A DNA stretch of 64,000 nt from Paraescarpia echinospica (Eukaryota; Annelida; Polychaeta; Sabellida; Siboglinidae): NCBI GenBank assembly GCA_020002185.1, contig JAHLWY010000206.1, positions 1-64,000 of the forward strand. Direction: 5' to 3'. The notes beneath the pieces were generated by a model, which ran no database searches, was not told the DNA's origin, and worked only from the letters and a program-made list of their open reading frames with translations. Shown here in pieces: positions 20,052-29,230 of this stretch. Every line of letters begins with the position of its first letter. Positions within the stretch are counted from its first letter, which is position 1. The position numbers and the translations under genes were made by a program.

Positions 20052-23000
20052 TCACACACCCACCGGACCAGTGGTGACTCCGTCCTCGTGGACCACGCGC
20101 TTGGCGTAGAAGTAGGTCAACGCCGCACGTTCCTGGATGTACGTCAGCACGGACGAGTGATTCTCCCGGAACCCGCGGTTCTTTCCGCTTCCGCTCCGAC
20201 GATTGGTCAGCACGTCCAGGAAAGCCTGCTTGTCGAAGGCGTTGAGTCGTTTGTTTAGTCCCTTGGTGCTGTATTTATCGACGGAACCCGAACAATAGTA
20301 CGTCTTGCTGCACAGACCCAGGAAACAGTCAGCGGACCATTCGACTTTGAAGAGGCCCGGTGCTCTCTTCTCGTACGCCCTGCGCGCCTTGCAACACGTC
20401 TCGGTGCCGGCCCACGGACGTCCGGCCAGTCGACAGCGCACGTACTCGTTCTGATGATCGGCGCAACATTCGGACGGTAGCCATTCGGAGAGGGGAAGAA
20501 AGTAGTGTTCGCGTAGTGTCGGGGTCACGAGGTCGTCGACGGACTCACCGGCCAGAGCTAAATAGGCGCTGTCCGTATCGGTTTCGCAGTACTCGAACAG
20601 CGGACAACATGCGCAGTTTGGCCCACTGCAACACGAAGAATCCCACGTGCGTGGGAAGGGTGTATTTGACGGTGCGCTTGTGCATTTCGATCTCGTACGC
20701 ATCGTCGGTGAAGACGTCGAGTTGACGGAAGCGACGATCGTTGATCGCGATCGACGCCCTCTTCTCCGTGCAGTAGGTGACTTCGCGGTGCTTATCGACG
20801 TTGGTGATAAATTTCCCGTAGGAAGAATTCCCCATAAGTTTGTTGGTGTCCGCGATCATGGCCTTGTCGGGGTGGACGTCTCCTTCGCGACGTGCAGTGG
20901 ACACCGCCTCGCCGAATCGTCGGAAGCAGGCGACCGGTGTGTACTCGATGACCTGGTAGACGTGCGTCACCTCGAGTCCATGCTCGAGGTACCATCGCAA
21001 GAGAGGTGTGCCGAGCGAGATCTTATCCCCACGATAACTCCCGACGAGCATTTTGTTGCCATGATGTCGTGTTCTTCGGCGTTTCGACGCATGAACGGTC
21101 CGAGGTCATCGCGGGCCAGGTGAATGTTCTTGAAGATGGGCTGCATCTCGGAAAAGTGCGCGCGCAGTTCCTCGGGTGCACATATGTCGCACTGGATCAT
21201 ACCAAGCACGCTACCGTTGCGTACGCCCGTCAGGATCTGTTGTGACGTCATTTTCCAGCGCACTTGTCGACGGCGCCGGCGAAAGGTCACGTCTAGAAAC
21301 TCACATCTCGACGACCACCATAAAGTGACGAAGGTAGGCCGTGTTCTTTCGCGTTTCGGCGAGCAGTTCCGTCATGGATTTCCCGTTGACCTTGTTGACC
21401 TCACGTCTGATGCAAGGACAGCCGTGGTAGAAGCATCCGTGAAACTGATAGGCCGTCTTCGTTTCGCTGCACCAACCGTCCACCAGCAGTTTACCGATGC
21501 GCTTCTCTCGTCCGTTGGACTGGTGACGTATGGCGCGTCCCGTGCTTTCGGACTCCCACGTCAGCCATTCGGCGGCCATCTGACCTGTGGGCTGTGCCGG
21601 TTCGGGTCGGAACTGCTTCTCTTCCCGTCGTCGCGTGTAACATCCCGTCGGCATCTCTTGCGAAAACGACCACAGATACAATGCGTTTGCATCGTAGCCG
21701 ACAATGGACTGACACGTTCGAGCCGCATCTCCGTTGTCGTTCCGACGTATCTTCGTGACCCCCTTCTCGTGATGTCGGGTGAAGATGAGTGACGGTCCTC
21801 CGATGATGTTCTCTCTGACGAGCTGATGGACGTCCTTGTTCGTCTCATTGAAGAGTGTGAAAAAGGTCTTCTCCGGCACGTAGTTGAACAGGTAGGTCAA
21901 GGTCAGACCAGGTATACTGATCCCTTGTTTGAACATGTCGAGACCGCGTTGCCGGTAGAAGTCGAACTGTTTGGCGATGGCGTCCAAGAACGGCGCGACG
22001 TCCCTGTTGTTATACCAGACGAGAAAGTCCCGCAACGTCTCCATGTCGTTGTCTCGCCACGCCTCCCGACATCGCGTGTAGTCGTCGTCGGATATACCTT
22101 CGTTCTTCAGTCGTCTGATGAAGGCCTCTTTGGGAGGTAGATCGGTGTCGTCGAGTCTCTCCAAGCTGTCCATGTATTCGTAAGGGAAGTGACCTTTCGT
22201 GACCTCGCAACCATACGCTTTCAGGTACTTGTCGTACGAGAATCCTGGGGCGATATAATGAGTCATGTCGAGGAATTTCAGGTCGTCCGTCGATAAACAC
22301 ATCAACGTGTTGCCGCGTTTGATCACGCGAAACGATCCGCCATCCTCCTCCTCTTCGTCCTCTCTTTCTTTCTTTGTGGTTTGGAAGTAGGGTATCAGGA
22401 ACTGATTAACGACGTTCAGATCGTACCTGCCCGAGTTGAATCCGATGACGGGCAACTGATGAAGCCAACCGTACAATTGACCTATGAGTGTTTTGTAGGG
22501 ATTGGTCGGTTGTCGTCGTTACTCTGTCCCCCTCCGTGGCGTGTGCCTCCTGTTCGTCCCATGTCACGATAGCCTCCGCGAGTTTTTGAAGGACGCCCTC
22601 GTATTCGTGTACGATGGCGTTGTAGGCTGCTTCGCTCATAGACAGAAGGTTGGTCATAATGTCTGATACCAACTTGTTGCTGTCACCGCCCGTGATGAGA
22701 CATTGAACCTGTTCGAATCCGGGTAGGTTACTCGCCAGGGACACGCTGAACGGTACGTGACGAGCCACCCAGTGGACCTTGGTGCTGTCCGATGGAAGGT
22801 GTGACGTATCGAACCAGGACTCGAAATCGACGGTGGCGCGATAAGGATAGTAGCGCAACCATTCGGGAACGTGAATGTTTTCGTCGTCCAACCGCTGGAA
22901 GACTGTCGGCGACGGACGGTAGACGCCGCCGGGATAGATCTTTCGCACGCCTCCCGTACACCCGCGCTCGTGTCTCTCTAGTTTGGATGCGTATTTACAT

Positions 23001-24256
23001 AGCGATTCGCCACACTTCCTACATCGATAAGAGAGACAGTACATGTTCACGTCTTGTATGTAAGAGAAGTGTGTCTCGTGAAGATTGACGTAAAACGTTT
23101 CGGGATAGTGACACAACGACCGACGTACGAGTTCGGCGGTCGCCTTTCCACCTTCTTCCTCCGGTTCGACGAGTGCGTAGAAGCACACGTTGGTCTAAAA
23201 GTGGTCTCGACACGATAGAGATCGTCCATCGTCACCCCGTCAAAGTCTTTCATAGCCACTCCGTCTCGGTCGTATTTCGCATAGAGTACCCTCACAGTGG
23301 GTTCCAAGCGGTGTAGGTCACATCCTCTTCCAGGCACTGGAAGAGACACAGATTGTCGGTGTACTTCTTGGAATGGATGGGTTCTCTTTCCAATCCGATG
23401 ACGGCTTTATTCCGTTTGATGTACCTCGGTAGTGTGATATCCACACATCCTATCGGATGGTCTACGATATGGTTGACGAAGAATGTGACATTCGTGACCA
23501 CCTCGCATACCCATTGACTGTCCGGACGTTGATTGATTATCCACTGCAACATGTCTGTTTCTCGGATGCGCTCCAGAAATGCATCAAAGTCTTCGGTGTT
23601 GGTGATAAGACATGGTTCATCGAGGTACCGACCGCAACAGTTACAGGACGAATGATAGTATCTCTATCGGTTAGTGATCTTGTTCGACCCGTAACTAACC
23701 CGTAACTAAGGTTAATCTTAAACGCGTGCGTCTGTTCGCGGAACATGATTTTAAGTGACGGTTCTAGAACAGACGTGTCCTGTGTCGATACCCTGTAATT
23801 GTACCTGGATTGTACGGGTCCTCTGGACGTGTGGGTTCGGATGGTCGACCAGTGGTCTTGAAAGACGTCTCGGAGTTCCCTCGATAGAGTGTCGGCGAAG
23901 GGCAGTTGGGGCGGTGGCTGTATGGGGTCGTCGTCATCGTGACGTGGCCACTCTACGCGTCTCGCTCGTTTGGGTGGTGGTGGGTCGGTGACCTCTACAC
24001 GTCTGCAAAATACCGTCCTGATGTGCCGTAACAAGGCATCTCATCTCGAGAAGTCTCTTCCGCATGTCGGACAGCGGTGCTTAGTGCTTCTTGGTAGTTC
24101 GTCAGATGGCGCCACTCGCGACGGAGGTTTGCTGTAGGCATGGTCGTCGTGATAGCCTCGCGGTGACGGGAATGTATGCGTCCGGTCGATGTGACGTTGA
24201 AAGTCGTCGCATGTATCGAGGACGTTTCCACAGTGACGACATGGGTGTTGCTTCAT
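20052..24256 (-). pseudogene. Protein-primed family B DNA polymerase (Polinton pPolB), multiply broken
   Basis: The start ATG at 24256 opens a C2H2-type finger (CRHCGNVLDTCDDFQRHIDRTH, split) and a second CPTCGRDFSR cut by TGA at 24041-24043. Then a conserved segment ELRDVFQDHWSTIRTH. The exonuclease part has YRATVDFESWF (Exo I), PVIGFNSGRYDLN (Exo II) and YNNRDVAPFLDAI (Exo III). The polymerase part has IVGYDANALYLWS (motif A), KLMGNSSYGKFI (motif B) and ETDTDSAYLAL (motif C). It would replicate the element from a protein primer. At least six frame changes (near 23560, 23310, 23200, 22490, 21295, 21045, 20640) plus the nonsense codon show it is dead. Confidence 0.92.
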
Positions 24257-24333
24257 CGTGCATCTATCTACAACTGTCAGATGGGACCTCCTTGCATGTT
24301 TCTATATATTACGTGACGTCCTATGGACAGTGA

Positions 24334-24447
24334 GGGGCGTGGCTACGTATATAGTTATCAACGTGTGAACAGAAGGGGCGTGGCAGTGTGTGTGTGTATG
24401 TGTGTAAAGGTACATGGATATCAGCGTGTGAGCGGAAGGGGCGTGGC
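24334..24447 (-). promoter_or_regulatory. Three GC boxes upstream of the polymerase gene
   Basis: GGGGCGTGGC occurs at 24334-24343, 24375-24384 and 24438-24447 (GCCACGCCCC on the gene strand), within 80-190 bases of the polymerase ATG. The boxes lie inside loosely repeated ~60-bp blocks with ACGTATA motifs. Sp1/KLF-type factors bind such boxes in animals; use here is an inference. Confidence 0.5.
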
Positions 24448-24579
24448 TACGTATACACCTATACCTTGTATGTAAGCGTGTGTTAGACCGCAAAGTCATT
24501 CGTCGATATGATAGAAAAACAGACACCAGAATCCGGGATTACATGGATCTTTATTATACTAACGTACAAGCAAATCGAT

Positions 24580-24580
<1 letters not shown>

Positions 24581-24614
<34 letters not shown>
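24581..24614. repeat. (ACT)n microsatellite
   Basis: About eleven ACT/CTA triplets between the AATAAA of the upstream gene and the 53-bp element copy 2. Confidence 0.9.
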
Positions 24615-24615
<1 letters not shown>

Positions 24616-24667
24616 GTGACATATAGAGGCGCCTATAACCCCAACTGACGTAGGGTCGCATTTCCTC
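24615..24667 (-). promoter_or_regulatory. 53-bp duplicated element, copy 2
   Basis: The second copy starts 41 bases after the stop of the gene at 24708-25325 and about 360 bases upstream of the DNA polymerase start. An AATAAA follows near 24549. Same orientation and placement as copy 1. Confidence 0.75.
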
Positions 24668-24707
24668 TTTTATATGTCACCGGTTAGCTATGTTATATCA
24701 ACGATCT

Positions 24708-25325
24708 TTACAGTATGTTATGTAGCATAGGATCATGTTTGTTACGGATAATTTTGTATATGTACTCCACGTGTTCGTCGCGGATAATGTTACGCGCTAC
24801 TTCATTGCATATCAGGCGTACAGACTCATTCACGGTATACGTTGAGGTGGTCGCCAGTACAACACCGGCTAAACGTTCGATCTCTATCTCCATGTTCCGT
24901 ACTCCTTCGAACGATCCTGTAGGCCCCCAAGGAAGAGGGGTAGACGTTCGTGACCAGATCAGATGACCGTGGGGGTCTAGGTCGAGCTTCGTTTCGAAGG
25001 GCTGCGTACTGCGACGACGAGATGGTGACGTCATAATCATCGTCGTCGTCGTCATCGCATGTCATCTCGAGAGGTGTGTCCGTTGTTACCGGGGACGTGA
25101 CATCGTCACACGTCATATCCAGTGGTGGTGATGACGTGTGACGCTGCTGTTGTTCATGCCGGTGTATCAGCAGAGCGCGACGTAACGACACGTCGACACG
25201 GGATCGACGCGGTATCTTTTTGAGTGATGCCGCCTGGAGGGGTACCATGGACCACGGCGGGTTGCTATAGGCGTCCCGTATACGATCTAGTCCACTAGAG
25301 GCAGCACCATCGTCCTGTCAACAAC
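24708..25325 (-). pseudogene. Unidentified Polinton right-arm protein, frameshifted
   Basis: The open frame begins after an acceptor-like sequence (GTTGTTGTTGTTGACAG/GACGATGG near 25318-25340) and has no ATG until MVPLQAASLKKIPRR at 25248. A low-complexity acidic stretch follows (MTCDDDDDDDYD), then ISSSQYAALRNEARP. Near 24990 the sensible frame changes to one reading LDLDPHGHLIWSRTSTPLPW, GVRNMEIEIERLAGVVLATT and VNESVRLICNEVARNIIRDE. The last segment loosely resembles the repeat unit of the neighbouring coiled-coil protein. No known domain recognised. It lies downstream of that protein in the same orientation. Confidence 0.5.
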
Positions 25326-25362
25326 AACAACAATACCAAATTTACATAGTGTGTCACTCTGT

Positions 25363-26457
25363 TTACTTCTCGTCACAATCTTCTTCTTTCAACAGGGATA
25401 TACCACGCGTACGCAGGATGGCTTGCACACGTGTTATGGATTCACGTGTCAACTCCGGCGCATCGGTCTGATACTTGTAATGGGCTACTGACCACCTCAC
25501 ACTGTCGTATATCAACTGACCGTTTATCCGGTACATGTCGTTTTGTTCACCTTCGAACGTGCGCCAAAGTTGGTTGGACACGTAACGAACAACGGCGTCG
25601 ACTGCTGTTGTATGAAGGAACTCCCAGTCCACCATTTCCTCCGACAACGGTCCCTCTCGTCTCCTCATGGTCCTGTCCCCGTCTTCCGGCTCATTCACTA
25701 CGGTTATACCTCGACTACGCAGGCTCTCTTTCACCCGTGGTATAGTGTCAATAGCCCAACCCGGTGTGTACGATGCACACGCCATTTCGGTCACTGTCAC
25801 ACGGAGACCATTATAAATACGTGACCGATCAACCATGTACAGCTCCTTATCAATACGTGAGGGATCAATCATGTACAGCTCCTTCTGCATGCCTGCATAG
25901 CGACGACATAGACAGTTGGCTGCGTCGCGCACGCAGGCGGCAGTTAGAGTAGACAGAAATAGTTGCTCGTCTATCATTTTCTCCGTGCGCTTTTGAATTA
26001 CATGCACCTTCGCTTCCATCTCCTGTAATTCACTACTCACCGTCTCCGTACGCGTTTGGTTGGCGTGCACCGTCGCTTCCGTCTCCTGTACTTCACTACA
26101 TAGCTCTGTGACGTCATCATCATCATCTATCATCTTCTTTGCACGCGTTTGGATGGTGTTCACCTTCGCTTTCGTGTCCTGAAATTCACTACACATTTCC
26201 GCCGTATGCGTTCGGATGCTGTTCACCTTCGCTTTCGCCTCCTGTAAATCCCTACAGATCTTTGTGACGTCATCATCGCTAGACCACGTACAGTCCGCAC
26301 ACAACAGAACACTTGCCTCGTCGTCGTCGGTTATATCATCAGAGTAAGTCAGACGACGTTTTACACTTCGGGACCCTTCACGCGATGCCGTCGCATCCTG
26401 TGTCTCTTTCAACCACTCCGACACGTCCTCGTATACACCCGACGGCGATGGGGACAA
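25363..26457 (-). CDS. Coiled-coil protein of the Polinton right arm, intact frame
   Basis: 365 codons without a stop, the longest unbroken frame in the element. It has an acidic serine-rich head. Residues about 65-165 form a coiled coil built from a degenerate ~25-33-residue repeat (DLQEAKAKVNSIRTHTAEM, EFQDTKAKVNTIQTRAKKM, EVQETEATVHANQTRTETV, ELQEMEAKVHVIQKRTEKM). The C-terminal half holds two related ~75-residue units, each with a helix ending in IPRVKESLRSRGITVVNE or ITRVQAILRTRGISLLKE. The first codon is TTG directly after an acceptor-like GTCGTGTTGTAG, so the true start is probably an upstream exon. Function unknown; an oligomeric structural or DNA-bridging role is possible. Confidence 0.65.
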   Translation of the reverse strand: MSPSPSGVYEDVSEWLKETQDATASREGSRSVKRRLTYSDDITDDDEASVLLCADCTWSSDDDVTKICRDLQEAKAKVNSIRTHTAEMCSEFQDTKAKVNTIQTRAKKMIDDDDDVTELCSEVQETEATVHANQTRTETVSSELQEMEAKVHVIQKRTEKMIDEQLFLSTLTAACVRDAANCLCRRYAGMQKELYMIDPSRIDKELYMVDRSRIYNGLRVTVTEMACASYTPGWAIDTIPRVKESLRSRGITVVNEPEDGDRTMRRREGPLSEEMVDWEFLHTTAVDAVVRYVSNQLWRTFEGEQNDMYRINGQLIYDSVRWSVAHYKYQTDAPELTRESITRVQAILRTRGISLLKEEDCDEK

Positions 26458-26579
26458 CTACAACACGACAAAGGACAATTACGACTACACTTCCGGTGAC
26501 CATACAGTAGCGCCACACGGCAACACCAGACACTACCTCCTTCACTATTCGCCAGGTAGCTGCACTGGACCGACAGGAC

Positions 26580-27146
26580 TTACGGATTGATAATTTCCAG
26601 GGCCGTCACGGTATAGTTCACGTACCCTGATTTTGTTTCTTTCCTAATTGTCACCCTAGACTGTTTGCCACGTATGACACTCAATGTCTGGTAGCGTTCG
26701 TCGTCACTTTTCAACGACATATAGTCGGTTGCCGACAGTCCCCCTACGACCCGCTGGACTACACGGTCGAACCCTGTCACCCACAAGTCGGTGCCCTTGT
26801 GGTCGGCTAACAGAATGCCCATAGCGTATTTGTATACAGGAGCCCCCTTCTGTCGCCCATGGACCGGACATGCACTGACGCTATGGTGTCCTTTCATTTC
26901 GACCAGTACTTTGCGGTTACAGAGACGACACGTTGGATAACATATGTATTTAGATGACAGAGCGCATGTTATGACTGTGAGTGGGCACTCAAATGCGTAA
27001 GTTCCATCACTTACTTTCTCGAGTGCTGCCAGATCGAGTTGCTCTGGACTTGTAGCTAGGCGACGCAATCTTGTCAGTCGTTCGTGCAGGAGTCGGTGTG
27101 CGTGAATGTGTTCGAACGGCAGAGAATCAGAGAGAGAGTGTTTGTC
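26580..27146 (-). CDS. RPA70-C-like single-strand DNA-binding protein
   Basis: An unbroken frame of about 188 codons. From residue 45 or so it reads like the C-terminal DNA-binding domain of replication protein A large subunit: YICYPTCRLCNRKVLVEMKG, CPVHGRQKG (a C-x2-C ... C-x2-H type zinc ribbon), APVYKYAMGILLADHKGTD, LWVTGFDRVVQRVVGGLSA, YQTLSVIRGKQSRVTIRKE, and a final beta strand VNYTVTALEIINP. In the family this OB-fold binds single-stranded DNA and is stabilised by the zinc ribbon. It may protect the displaced strand during protein-primed replication. There is no ATG at the start; an acceptor-like CTAGCAG at 27147-27153 and a TATA-like box near 27166-27175 precede it. A host gene capture is possible. 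Confidence 0.7.
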   Translation of the reverse strand, partial: DKHSLSDSLPFEHIHAHRLLHERLTRLRRLATSPEQLDLAALEKVSDGTYAFECPLTVITCALSSKYICYPTCRLCNRKVLVEMKGHHSVSACPVHGRQKGAPVYKYAMGILLADHKGTDLWVTGFDRVVQRVVGGLSATDYMSLKSDDERYQTLSVIRGKQSRVTIRKETKSGYVNYTVTALEIINP

Positions 27147-27376
27147 CTGCTAGGTTTAGCCTAGGATTATATACGTAAACGCTCCCTCCAGGCAACGTTC
27201 ACGTGATACCCTAGACGATGACATCATGCGTCCCTGGGCGAGGCGCGTGACTTTTCTCTCTCGTACTCTAGCACGGTGTGTCTGTTTTTTTTAATAGACA
27301 CCTTACATAAGCCGTATAGAGCACTATCTATTGAAGTCTCTCACCTCCATCAGAATACATCCAAGTATATTCTTAC

Positions 27377-27892
27377 CTACTTTGTTACGTCGAGTACTTT
27401 CCCCCAATATCCTTCAGCACTGGGTACGTTTTCAATAAGATGTGCGTCACCTGTGGCATGCAAGCGTTGACGTAGTTTAGAAGCACGAAACTTCACAGCT
27501 AATATCGCATACATTACGGATCGACGTTGTGCTAGCCACGTAGCAGCCCGGTCTGGCCTCCATTGAATGCGTTTACTCAGGTATTTCGTCTGTAATCCAC
27601 TGCGCGCAGTCTGGATCTTTCTCGCTGTGACGTCATCATCAAAATACATTGCTTTTTTGAATTGATATGCTGACTTTGCACAAGCAAAGTCTTTGCCCCA
27701 TATATGTATATTACATGGATAGAAATTCGATACGTAATGTCCAGCACCTCTAAATTGTATGTCCAAGCTGCCACTGATCGCCATATATTCCATATTTAGC
27801 ACTGACTGCGCACGCTTACAAACATACAGAGTTCTTATCGTGAACCTGTCCTCGCCTGCATAGTCAGCTTTCCGGTAAGGCGCATTCCACAT
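27377..27892 (-). CDS. NADAR / YbiA-type protein
   Basis: 171 codons from ATG 27892, unbroken. The NADAR fold signature runs through it: IQFRGAGHYVSNFYPCNIHI, FACAKSAYQFKKAMYFDDDV, ARKIQTARSG, then a W and VMYAILAVKFRASKLRQRL, ATGDAHLIENVPSAEGYWG. These fit the usual N-terminal FYP, the E/A-x-YFQ-type helix, the KF motif and the terminal YWG. The helix reads SAYQF where many members have an acidic residue before Y-Q, which may matter for catalysis. NADAR proteins act as N-glycosidases on riboflavin intermediates or remove ADP-ribose from guanine in DNA-damage toxin systems. A protective or counter-defence role in the element is an inference. Confidence 0.8.
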   Translation of the reverse strand: MWNAPYRKADYAGEDRFTIRTLYVCKRAQSVLNMEYMAISGSLDIQFRGAGHYVSNFYPCNIHIWGKDFACAKSAYQFKKAMYFDDDVTARKIQTARSGLQTKYLSKRIQWRPDRAATWLAQRRSVMYAILAVKFRASKLRQRLHATGDAHLIENVPSAEGYWGKVLDVTK

Positions 27893-27936
27893 GCATTGTT
27901 GATAGCTGTCCTTTGGACATCACGTGCTTATCGCCA

Positions 27937-28225
27937 GCTGCTCCCTATGTCATATGACTGTTATAGGTTTGTACTTTAAAACTTTCCATAAGCCGAAACT
28001 TTCCACAGAGTGTGTCTGCAAACTTTCCTCATTGCCAGCTGGTTCCTATGTCATATGACTGATATGGGTTCACACTTTAGAAACTTTCCATACAGTGTGT
28101 CTGAATATCGTAAAACTTTCCACGTTGCCAGGTGGTTCCCATCATGTCATATGGCTGTTATGGGTTTGTACTTTAACACTTTTCATACAGCGAAACTTTC
28201 CACACAGTGTGTCTGCATATCATTT
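27937..28225. repeat. Three ~100-bp direct repeats between divergent genes
   Basis: Three imperfect units (about 27937-28041, 28042-28130, 28131-28225). Each has GCTGGTTCCTATGTCATATG or close variants, a TTTGTACTTTA-type segment, repeated AAACTTTCCA motifs and ACAGTGTGTCTGCATATC. They fill the gap between the NADAR gene (minus) and the spliced acidic gene (plus), as expected for a shared enhancer or a replication region. Confidence 0.8.
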
Positions 28226-28229
28226 ACCC

Positions 28230-28250
28230 TATATATATATATATATATCG
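28230..28250 (+). promoter_or_regulatory. TATA-like run before the spliced acidic gene
   Basis: CCCTATATATATATATATAT lies about 40-60 bases upstream of the ATG at 28287, the only strong TATA-like run in this interval. It could also be a simple AT microsatellite. Confidence 0.4.
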
Positions 28251-28286
28251 TTTCTTACATTCACATTATTCCATTCACAAACAACA

Positions 28287-29230
28287 ATGACGTCTTCTCT
28301 GATACCCTGGGACGAACTTCGGGTGCAATGGCGACTTCGAGATGCGTGCAGTGCACAAATGTAAGTACTTTCTTTCATTACAATATATAGCTATATAACT
28401 TTCTCTCTTTGCTTCGATTCATTCGATAGATAGTATATGAATATTTACACAGTGTTCTTCACGCACACTACCTGTGACGTGTGTATCTCACCCTATTTCT
28501 GATACGTTGTTACCTCTTCTTCTGACCATTTAATTACCTTTCTTACGTCTATTTATTTATACTCACTTTATTCGTTATGTGTAACAGTTGTCTATATTTA
28601 CATTTTAGTTCTGACGATGACTCTGACGATAACTCTGACAGTGTCAGCTCCACTGTCTCGGAATGCACGTAAGTTTTCAACGATTATATACTTACTTTTA
28701 CTAATACTAATATCACTATTTTATGACCTACTTACCACGATTCTCATTCTCTGCAATGTGCATATGCATGTTGTGTCACAGTCCTTCCTTATCTGTTGAC
28801 CTAGCCTGCCCTCTTCTCGTGTCGGCTAGCTACGTGGTGTCTGGTTACATCGCTCCGGCTGCAACAGCAGACAACTACATCTTGTGTCATAATCCATTCT
28901 TATCTCTCCCGTATGTTGACCTAGCATGCCCTCTTCTCGTGTCGGCTACCTACGTGGTGTCTGGTTACATCGCTGGTCTATTCCATACAATTGTACCTCG
29001 AATGTTTTCAATATTTTGGTATATGTTTCAGAGGCGAAGAGTTACGAATCGAACATGATATATTTTTCATCTGTGTCATGAGAGAACTACTCAAAACAAG
29101 ACCCCGATTCGAACAACCTAGCCCGTGGTTTGATGCGCCTTCCCCACCCCCGATTGACACAGGGAATAAAGAGAGTTGGGCGGAGGACGACCCCTATGAC
29201 GATGAGGGTTTTATGGATTTCCTTGAATAA
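28287..29230 (+). CDS. Small acidic spliced gene at the Polinton right end
   Basis: Predicted exons 28287-28360, 28609-28668 and 29032-29230, all with GT/AG borders (donors GTAAGT at 28361 and 28669; acceptors TTTTAG and GTTTCAG). Every junction is phase 2, so the frame stays open to TAA at 29228-29230. The product would be about 110 residues: SSLIPWDELRVQWRLRDA at the start, an acidic serine stretch (SDDDSDDNSDSVSS) in exon 2, and a C-terminus with HDIFFICVMRELLKTRPRF and an acidic proline-rich tail. An AATAAA overlaps the stop region (29229). It is the only gene here on the plus strand. No homologue recognised; an acidic regulator is a guess. Confidence 0.6.
28795..28974 (+). repeat. Duplicated 60-bp segment in the second intron
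   Basis: 28795-28854 and 28915-28974 differ at only a few bases and are 120 bp apart (GTTGACCTAGCCTGCCCTCT at the start of each, with one substitution). An alternative exon with acceptor at 28781 would encode both copies in one hydrophobic frame, but it does not connect in phase to the last exon. Confidence 0.8.

Noticed and set aside
28782..29058. Alternative third exon of the acidic gene encoding the duplicated 60-bp segment
   Set aside because: It starts at a usable acceptor but ends at a stop without joining the last exon in phase; direct joining of exon 2 to 29032 keeps the frame.
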